64,000 nt of DNA from Rhizobiaceae bacterium (lineage in GTDB: Bacteria; Pseudomonadota; Alphaproteobacteria; Rhizobiales; Rhizobiaceae): contig JARGOF010000006.1 of assembly GCA_029212415.1 (NCBI GenBank), positions 113,818 through 177,817 on the forward strand. The letters are read 5' to 3'. The translations under genes were made by a program, and so were the position numbers. The notes below the pieces were generated by a model. That model made no database searches. It worked only from the letters and a program-made list of their open reading frames with translations, and was not told the DNA's origin. Of this stretch, positions 58,851-64,000 are shown in pieces; positions within the stretch are counted from its first letter, which is position 1; each line of letters begins with the position of its first letter.

Positions 58851-59163
58851 CTCAAATACCTCGTGTCTGCCGGGGTTAAGGCCCGGAGTTTGTCCTGTCA
58901 TCGTAAATAGCCCCGAACCGTTGTGATTTCCAGCCCTGATCCGCTGCAAAATGCTTTGGGCGGCGGACAAGGTGCTGCAGCGATGGGTGACAGGAAGGAA
59001 TTTTCCAGCGAAAGTCTTTGCGCGAAAAGAAAGGGCTGCGGTTTTTCTTTAGGCTTGAAATTTCATTCCTGAATATTTTGATGCAGAAAGAGCTTGACTG
59101 GTCTGCGCCAGTTGGAAGGTCTTTCCCATTCTTTGAACCAGCATATTCTTCTCGAAATGCGCG
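58851..59163. other. 313-bp gap upstream of grxD
   Basis: It contains no supported gene. It should hold the grxD promoter, since the upstream membrane-protein gene ends at 59164. No clear terminator or dyad was seen. Confidence 0.4.
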
Positions 59164-59850
59164 TCAGGCTTGACCCAGAGCGGAGGCCTTTCTTTCATCA
59201 TAAAATTTGCGGTATATCCCTAGGAAACCGAATAGAAAGGCGGCCTCGGACAAAAGTTTCATTATCTCCTCTCCATACTTGGCCGTCATTTTGATGTTTT
59301 TGCGCGCAACACCCTCGAAACCCAGATATTCGATGACATCGGCACGATTGCTGAATGCGTCCAGAAAAACCATCACGCAAAGGAACATGAAACCGGCCAC
59401 AAGGTATTTGTAAAATACAGTGAGCGACCGAAACTCAGTGCGGTGGAAATATATCAAGATCGCTCCGATGATACCGTAGAGTAGAATGATGAAATCGTCG
59501 ATCCGGTCTGACAATCCAGTTTCTTCCATGGCCAGCACAGAATGGATCATCTTGTCAATTTTCTCGTGGATGGAAAAGGTCTCGTCCAATGCAAGGTACA
59601 TGAAACCGGCCGCAATAAGGGCCCAAATTCTTGATGGTCCACTGAGCATTGGAGCATTTGGCTTGCGGCGCACATTTAGTATGCGATAGCAAATCATCGA
59701 AGTAATTAACAATACGATACCGGAAATAATTTCCGTTGCTTTATCATCAATTGATATGCCGACAAAAATCGCACCAATCATCAGGACGCCGATAAGCGGC
59801 ACGAGAATCCGATAGGCGCTTGTCGGATCTTCAAGTAATAAAGCGCGCAT
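59164..59850 (-). CDS. Uncharacterised multi-pass membrane protein
   Basis: About 228 residues with six predicted membrane segments: ILVPLIGVLMIGAIFVGISI, IISGIVLLITSMICYRIL, IWALIAAGFMYLALDETF, IDDFIILLYGIIGAILIYF, YLVAGFMFLCVMVFLDAF and a weaker last one (LLSEAAFLFGFLGIYR). Several acidic/His residues (ALDETFSIHEKID) lie at the membrane edge. I do not recognise a characterised family. The frame runs to 60045, but the ATG at 59850, preceded by GGGGGTGGGA, is the sensible start. It sits between bolA and grxD on the same strand. Confidence 0.78.
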   Translation of the reverse strand: MRALLLEDPTSAYRILVPLIGVLMIGAIFVGISIDDKATEIISGIVLLITSMICYRILNVRRKPNAPMLSGPSRIWALIAAGFMYLALDETFSIHEKIDKMIHSVLAMEETGLSDRIDDFIILLYGIIGAILIYFHRTEFRSLTVFYKYLVAGFMFLCVMVFLDAFSNRADVIEYLGFEGVARKNIKMTAKYGEEIMKLLSEAAFLFGFLGIYRKFYDERKASALGQA

Positions 59851-60441
59851 GAATTGTCCCACCCCCCAGTGCTCTCTTTCATTGTATCCGTTTGATGACG
59901 AACTGTTTTTCGTACTGCGTTTTTGCTGAAGTGACAAGCTTGGATCTTCTGCCGTCGGCCTGCACAAAGCCGGCGTAGAGGCAACAGGATTTCGGCGATT
60001 ACGTAATGGGGTCAAATTCTGCACAGCAGCCAGCCGTCCATGCATGGGCAGTGTTGTCGGGAGCGGCGTTGGTCTGGCTGCTGCAGAACCTAATGGTTTT
60101 CATGCCCTGAGTGGTTGGCACGATGCGTATTTAGACTTTTTGCCTTGATGCACATCGAGCGGCAGCCTTCTGCGTCACTTTGGGTTCCCGAAGCCAAGAC
60201 GGTTTTTCCGTTGCCACATTCGAGTCAGTGCATTGTATCGGCATTGCGGGCGCGGGCAGCAATCAAAAGCGTGTCGCCAATGGCAAGAGAAGTGGTGGTT
60301 GCGATTAAAGTTTTCATGTGTCTCTCGTTTGTTTCTGTGCATCCCTTGCGGGAGCGGAACGAAACCAGTGGAGACTGGATGAATGCATTTCGAACGCACC
60401 ACTGACAGAGAGTTCATGGGTATCGTCAGCCACCTGCCTGA
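59851..60441. other. 591-bp region between the membrane-protein gene and bolA
   Basis: There is no intact recognised gene. It holds one minus-strand reading frame broken by a TGA (60090-60317) and otherwise no clear structure; overlapping frames on the plus strand show no signs of coding. Confidence 0.5.
60090..60317 (-). pseudogene. Possible broken small secreted Cys-containing ORF
   Basis: An ATG at 60317, preceded by GAGAG, opens 30 codons (MKTLIATTTSLAIGDTLLIA and so on) ending in TGA at 60225. The same frame then continues for 44 codons, LECGNGKTVLASGTQSDAEG and a C-x3-C pair, to a TAG at 60090. The first part looks like a weak signal peptide and the second like a small disulfide-bearing periplasmic domain. 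A nonsense mutation in a small exported protein would explain it; chance is also possible. Confidence 0.3.
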
Positions 60442-60675
60442 TTAGTCAGGGGCACTTGTCTGCAGCGCCAAGGCGTGCAGAACACCGCCCATATTGCCTT
60501 GCAGGGCCTGATAGACCATCTGGTGTTGCTGTACGCGGCTCTTGCCACGGAAGCTTTCGGCTACGACCTCGGCGGCGTAGTGGTCACCGTCGCCTGCCAG
60601 ATCTCTGATCGTTACCACGGCATCCGGTATGGCTGCCTTGATCATTGTTTCTATGTCTCCAGCGCTCATGGGCAT
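60442..60675 (-). CDS. bolA: BolA family protein
   Basis: A 77-residue BolA/IbaG-like protein (MIKAAIPDAVVTIRDLAGDGDHYAAEVVAESFRGKS split over its conserved beta-alpha elements, then RVQQHQMVYQAL). These proteins bind CGFS glutaredoxins through a shared [2Fe-2S] cluster, the His in QQHQ being a typical contact. It follows purL by 44 bases on the same strand. M1 or M3 may be the start. Confidence 0.92.
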   Translation of the reverse strand: MPMSAGDIETMIKAAIPDAVVTIRDLAGDGDHYAAEVVAESFRGKSRVQQHQMVYQALQGNMGGVLHALALQTSAPD

Positions 60676-60719
60676 GGTTTCATTCCTGTCTGTGTCATTG
60701 TCATTTCGGTTGCCGGCAA

Positions 60720-62954
60720 TCAGTCTATCAGGCTTTGGGCAATATCCCTGTCCATATAGTCCGGGAACCAGGATTCATGTGCATTGCGCAATTGCTCTAT
60801 TGATATGGAGAGCAGGTCATTGATCGTCAATTGATCATCGCCAACAGTGCCAATCTGTCGGAAAGGCACACCGGCCCCTTCGGCACTCATACAGAAGAAA
60901 TTGGCCATATCGGCAGAAATGGTCACCACATAGCGGGCCTGGTCCTCACCAAACAATTGCCCGTGGGTCGGAGCGATTTCGCAATCGATTTCCACTTTCA
61001 TGCCTTTATCGGCGGCCATGGCCATTTCGGCCAGGCAAAGCGCCAGGCCTCCATCGGAAATATCGTGGCAGGCACTGAGCTGACCATTGCGAATGGCCGA
61101 GCGGACAAAGTCGCCGTTGCGCTTTTCGACATTGAGGTCAACCGGGGGCGGCGGGCCATCAGCCCGACCCAGACAGTCGCGCATATAGACCGACTGGCCC
61201 AGATGTGTTCCGTCGCCGCCCAGCAGAACAATCGTGTCGCCAACTTTTGCGCCGCCAATGGTCGCCATATGTGACCAATCAGGAATAAGTCCAACACCGG
61301 CTATGGTCGGTGTCGGCAGGATCGCTTCGCCATTGGTCTCATTATAGAGCGATACATTGCCCGAAACGATGGGGAAGCGCAGGGTGGTGCAGGCATCCCC
61401 GATCCCTTCAATGGCCTTGACCAATTGACCCATGATTTCCGGGCGTTCCGGATTGCCGAAATTGAGGTTGTCGGTCGATGCCAGAGGTTCCGCACCGGTT
61501 GCGGTGATGTTTCTCCAGCATTCCGCTACGGCCTGTTTGCCACCTTCATAGGGATCGGCCTCGCAATAGCGCGGTGTCACGTCGGAGGAAAATGCCAGGG
61601 CTTTGCTCGGGTGGCCGTCAACCCGGACCACGCCCGCGTCACCGCCTGGCAATTGCAGGCTGTTGCCCTGTATCAGCGTATCATATTGCTCATAGACCCA
61701 GCGGCGTGAGGAATTGTTCGCCGAACCCAGTAGCGCCAGAAGTGCATCGCCATAATCTTCGGGTTCTTCAATGTTTTGCGCCGGAAGCGGAGAATATAGT
61801 CCGGTTTCACGCCATGGCCGGTCATATTCCGGTGCCTCGTCTCCCAATTCCTTGATTGGCAGATCAGCAACCAGATCTCCGCCATGAAAGATCCGGAAAC
61901 GCAGGTCGTCGGTCGTCTTGCCGACAATGGCGAAATCCAGCCCCCATTTCACGAAGATCGCCTTTGCTTCCGCTTCCATTTCCGGGCGCAGAACCATCAG
62001 CATGCGCTCCTGGCTTTCCGATAGCATCATCTCGTAGGCGCTCATGTTTTCTTCACGAACCGGAACCATGTCCAAGTTCAGTTCCACGCCGAGATCGCCC
62101 TTGGCGCCCATCTCGACAGCCGAACAGGTCAGTCCGGCTGCGCCCATGTCCTGAATGGCGATGACGGCGCCCGATGCCATTAGTTCAAGGCTTGCCTCCA
62201 GCAGGCATTTTTCGGTGAAGGGGTCGCCAACCTGAACGGTGGGGCGCTTTTCCTCGATCATTTCGTCAAATTCGGCGGAAGCCATTGTGGCGCCGCCAAC
62301 ACCATCACGCCCGGTTTTGGCGCCCAGATAGACGACTGGCAGACCGACGCCTTCAGCTTTCGAATAGAAAATCGCATCGGTTTTTGCCAGGCCTGCGGCA
62401 AAGGCATTGACCAGGCAATTGCCGTTGTAGCGCGCGTCGAACTCGACTTCGCCACCGACTGTCGGGACGCCGAAGGAATTGCCATAGCCGCCAATCCCGG
62501 CAACAACGCCGGCAACAAGATGGCGTGTCTTGGCGTGGTCGGGTTCGCCAAAACGCAACGCATTCATGGCTGCAATTGGCCGAGCGCCCATGGTGAAGAC
62601 ATCCCGCAAAATGCCGCCCATGCCGGTTGCAGCGCCCTGATAGGGCTCGATATAGGACGGATGGTTGTGGCTTTCCATTTTGAAAACCACGCAGTCACCG
62701 TCACCAATATCGACCACTCCGGCATTTTCACCAGGACCCTGAATCACCTGAGGCCCCTCTGTGGGCAATGTGCGCAGCCATTTTTTCGATGATTTGTAGG
62801 AACAGTGTTCATTCCACATCGCCGAGAAAATACCCAGTTCGGTAAAACTCGGCTCGCGGCCGATCAATGCGAGAATACGTTCATATTCATCCGGTTTGAG
62901 GCCGTGGGCTTCGATGAGTTCGGGGGTGATCTGAATTTCGTTTGGGATGGTCAT
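60720..62954 (-). CDS. purL: Phosphoribosylformylglycinamidine synthase subunit PurL
   Basis: A 744-residue small-type PurL, the ATP-dependent synthetase half of the fourth step of purine synthesis, acting with PurQ and PurS. It has [60 protein letters not shown] and the C-terminal [15 protein letters not shown]. The frame extends to 63071, but the ATG at 62954 is the family start. An unknown lipoprotein gene separates it from purQ. Confidence 0.96.
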   Translation of the reverse strand: MTIPNEIQITPELIEAHGLKPDEYERILALIGREPSFTELGIFSAMWNEHCSYKSSKKWLRTLPTEGPQVIQGPGENAGVVDIGDGDCVVFKMESHNHPSYIEPYQGAATGMGGILRDVFTMGARPIAAMNALRFGEPDHAKTRHLVAGVVAGIGGYGNSFGVPTVGGEVEFDARYNGNCLVNAFAAGLAKTDAIFYSKAEGVGLPVVYLGAKTGRDGVGGATMASAEFDEMIEEKRPTVQVGDPFTEKCLLEASLELMASGAVIAIQDMGAAGLTCSAVEMGAKGDLGVELNLDMVPVREENMSAYEMMLSESQERMLMVLRPEMEAEAKAIFVKWGLDFAIVGKTTDDLRFRIFHGGDLVADLPIKELGDEAPEYDRPWRETGLYSPLPAQNIEEPEDYGDALLALLGSANNSSRRWVYEQYDTLIQGNSLQLPGGDAGVVRVDGHPSKALAFSSDVTPRYCEADPYEGGKQAVAECWRNITATGAEPLASTDNLNFGNPERPEIMGQLVKAIEGIGDACTTLRFPIVSGNVSLYNETNGEAILPTPTIAGVGLIPDWSHMATIGGAKVGDTIVLLGGDGTHLGQSVYMRDCLGRADGPPPPVDLNVEKRNGDFVRSAIRNGQLSACHDISDGGLALCLAEMAMAADKGMKVEIDCEIAPTHGQLFGEDQARYVVTISADMANFFCMSAEGAGVPFRQIGTVGDDQLTINDLLSISIEQLRNAHESWFPDYMDRDIAQSLID

Positions 62955-62979
62955 GTCCGGTTTCAATAGGTTGATTGTG

Positions 62980-63444
62980 TCAGGTGGCGGAATTGCATGT
63001 GGTGGACCCTTTGGTCCAGTCCCTGATGTCAGCGACCATGAGATTGCCGGTAGGGGAGAACAGCAAGGCACCGTAGGCCTTTATCGTGGCCGGATCGCCT
63101 TCCGCCTCAATGACGGCAAGTGGTCGGTCTTCGGGCCTGTTGCGTGGAACCAGCAGGATACGCGGGCGTCCCGTCAGGGAATTGAGCTCCATGGCAAGCC
63201 GGTATGGCTTGAAACTTCTGTTGCCCGACCTGAACCAGCATTTGCTGGCCGTAAGGGCGATGCGCTCCATGGCCGGCAGTGCGGGTTCGGATGCCTGAAG
63301 TGTCAGATTGCCGGGGCCCGGTCCAGCACTCTGGCAGCCGGTCAATAGTCCGGTGGCAAGCAGACCCACCCATATGATCGACAGGGCCGGACGCGAAACG
63401 CGACGTCTTGGTGCTTCAGCAGTATGTGTGCCAACCGGGGTCAC
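62980..63444 (-). CDS. Unknown lipoprotein within the purQ-purL cluster
   Basis: A 154-residue predicted lipoprotein: an Arg-rich N-terminus, a hydrophobic stretch and the lipobox LLTGC (Cys at about 37). The mature domain has two further cysteines (SKCWFRS and STTCNSAT) that may pair, and contains [23 protein letters not shown] do not recognise the family. The start is a GTG at 63444 with AAGG seven bases upstream. It begins 36 bases after purQ and ends 25 bases before purL, so it is almost certainly in their transcript. Confidence 0.75.
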   Translation of the reverse strand: MTPVGTHTAEAPRRRVSRPALSIIWVGLLATGLLTGCQSAGPGPGNLTLQASEPALPAMERIALTASKCWFRSGNRSFKPYRLAMELNSLTGRPRILLVPRNRPEDRPLAVIEAEGDPATIKAYGALLFSPTGNLMVADIRDWTKGSTTCNSAT

Positions 63445-63480
63445 GTTAATTCCTTACAACAGAGCGACATGAGTGGCGGG

Positions 63481-64000
63481 TCAGGCAGCGATTCCCAGTG
63501 CGGCACTGAACAGGGCGTAACCGTCATTGCCGCCATGGGCGGCTTCAATCAGGTTTTCCGGGTGGGGCATCATGCCAAGAACATTGCCATTCTTGTTGAT
63601 GATACCGGCGATATCATTGACGGAACCGTTGGGGTTTGTGCCATTTGCATAACGAAACACCACCTGCCCATTGTCTTCCAGCTGCTTGAGCGTTTCGCTT
63701 TCAGCAAAATAGTTGCCGTCATGATGGGCGACCGGGCACTGTATGATTTCGCCCTGCCTGTATTGCCCGGTAAAGACCGTGTCGGCATTGGCGACTTCAA
63801 GCTGAACTTGTTTGCAGACGAATTTGAGTGAGGCATTGCGCATCAGCGCGCCAGGCAAGAGACCGGCTTCAACAAGAATCTGGAAGCCATTGCATACGCC
63901 AAGCACGCGGGTCCCACTGGCAGCCTTGCGCCTGACCGCCTCCATGACCGGCATGCGCGCGGCGATGGCACCACAGCGCAGATAATCACCATAGGAAAAA
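63481..64000 (-). CDS. purQ: Phosphoribosylformylglycinamidine synthase subunit PurQ (cut by window end)
   Basis: The glutaminase subunit that feeds ammonia to PurL. The visible 172 residues begin [19 protein letters not shown] and include the nucleophile Cys in [21 protein letters not shown]; the C-terminal His/Glu pair lies in [16 protein letters not shown]. The first 50 or so residues lie beyond the window. The internal ATG at 63954 is not the start. Confidence 0.95.
   Translation of the reverse strand, partial: FSYGDYLRCGAIAARMPVMEAVRRKAASGTRVLGVCNGFQILVEAGLLPGALMRNASLKFVCKQVQLEVANADTVFTGQYRQGEIIQCPVAHHDGNYFAESETLKQLEDNGQVVFRYANGTNPNGSVNDIAGIINKNGNVLGMMPHPENLIEAAHGGNDGYALFSAALGIAA

Noticed and set aside
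60225-60227. Selenocysteine reading of the internal TGA
   Set aside because: No hairpin of the bacterial SECIS type directly follows the TGA, and the residue would lie at the end of a weak signal peptide and not in a redox motif.

Overview
The window looks like a chromosomal stretch of an alphaproteobacterium of the order Hyphomicrobiales (Rhizobiales). The evidence is a CckA-type hybrid kinase, a giant coiled-coil protein resembling the growth-pole ring protein (GPR/RgsE) of polar-growing rhizobia, the neighbourhood recA-alaS-icd, a one-cysteine DksA, a HIGN-type glutamyl-tRNA synthetase, a fused malic enzyme/phosphotransacetylase and a STAS-MlaE lipid-transport permease. The genus cannot be fixed from this sequence. 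No tRNA, rRNA, CRISPR array, prophage or insertion sequence was seen; almost everything is core genome, densely packed and often translationally coupled.

Layout. 0-5 kb: the end of fumC, a TauE/SafE exporter, an MFS carrier, gltX and a DUF2865 secreted protein. 5.4-7 kb: a quorum-sensing pair on the minus strand, luxR then luxI, with a 20-bp lux-box-like dyad between them. 7-10.4 kb: malic enzyme and an atypical SDR. 10.5-15.8 kb: an LpxH-like phosphoesterase, then a four-gene Mla-type lipid-transport operon (STAS-MlaE, MlaF, MlaD, auxiliary lipoprotein). 15.9-17.5 kb: a PACE-family protein and a cation-diffusion-facilitator pump. 18-24.7 kb: the GPR-like giant, whose centre holds 22 consecutive 33-residue repeats. 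25-28.8 kb: an Hpt-like protein without the usual histidine, a 2Fe-2S ferredoxin, a ferredoxin-NADP reductase-like flavoprotein and folP-folB-folK. 28.8-33.3 kb: a secreted hypothetical protein, an ArsR regulator, the YcjF/YcjX pair and a SixA-type phosphatase.

34-43 kb is rich in signalling: dksA, a small 36-residue-repeat coiled-coil protein, a GAF-GAF-PAS adenylate cyclase, a FliO-like membrane protein, cckA and an orphan LuxR-type regulator. 43-46 kb: an OmpA-type lipoprotein whose stop codon sits in an 18-bp tandem repeat, and psuK-psuG for pseudouridine breakdown. 46-51.7 kb: recA (with a near-consensus LexA site), alaS and icd. 51.8-57.8 kb: an alpha/beta hydrolase, trmJ-murI, rpsD, ttcA and a Bcr/CflA-type exporter. 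58-64 kb, minus strand: purQ (cut by the window end), an unknown lipoprotein, purL and bolA, then an uncharacterised membrane protein and a broken small ORF, then grxD-ytoQ.

The points most worth a second look are the 33-residue repeat array of the GPR-like protein, the histidine-less Hpt protein, the 36-residue coiled-coil protein beside the cyclase, the lipoprotein inside the purQ-purL operon, the region separating bolA from grxD, and the stop-codon tandem repeat. I found no convincing entirely new multi-gene system.
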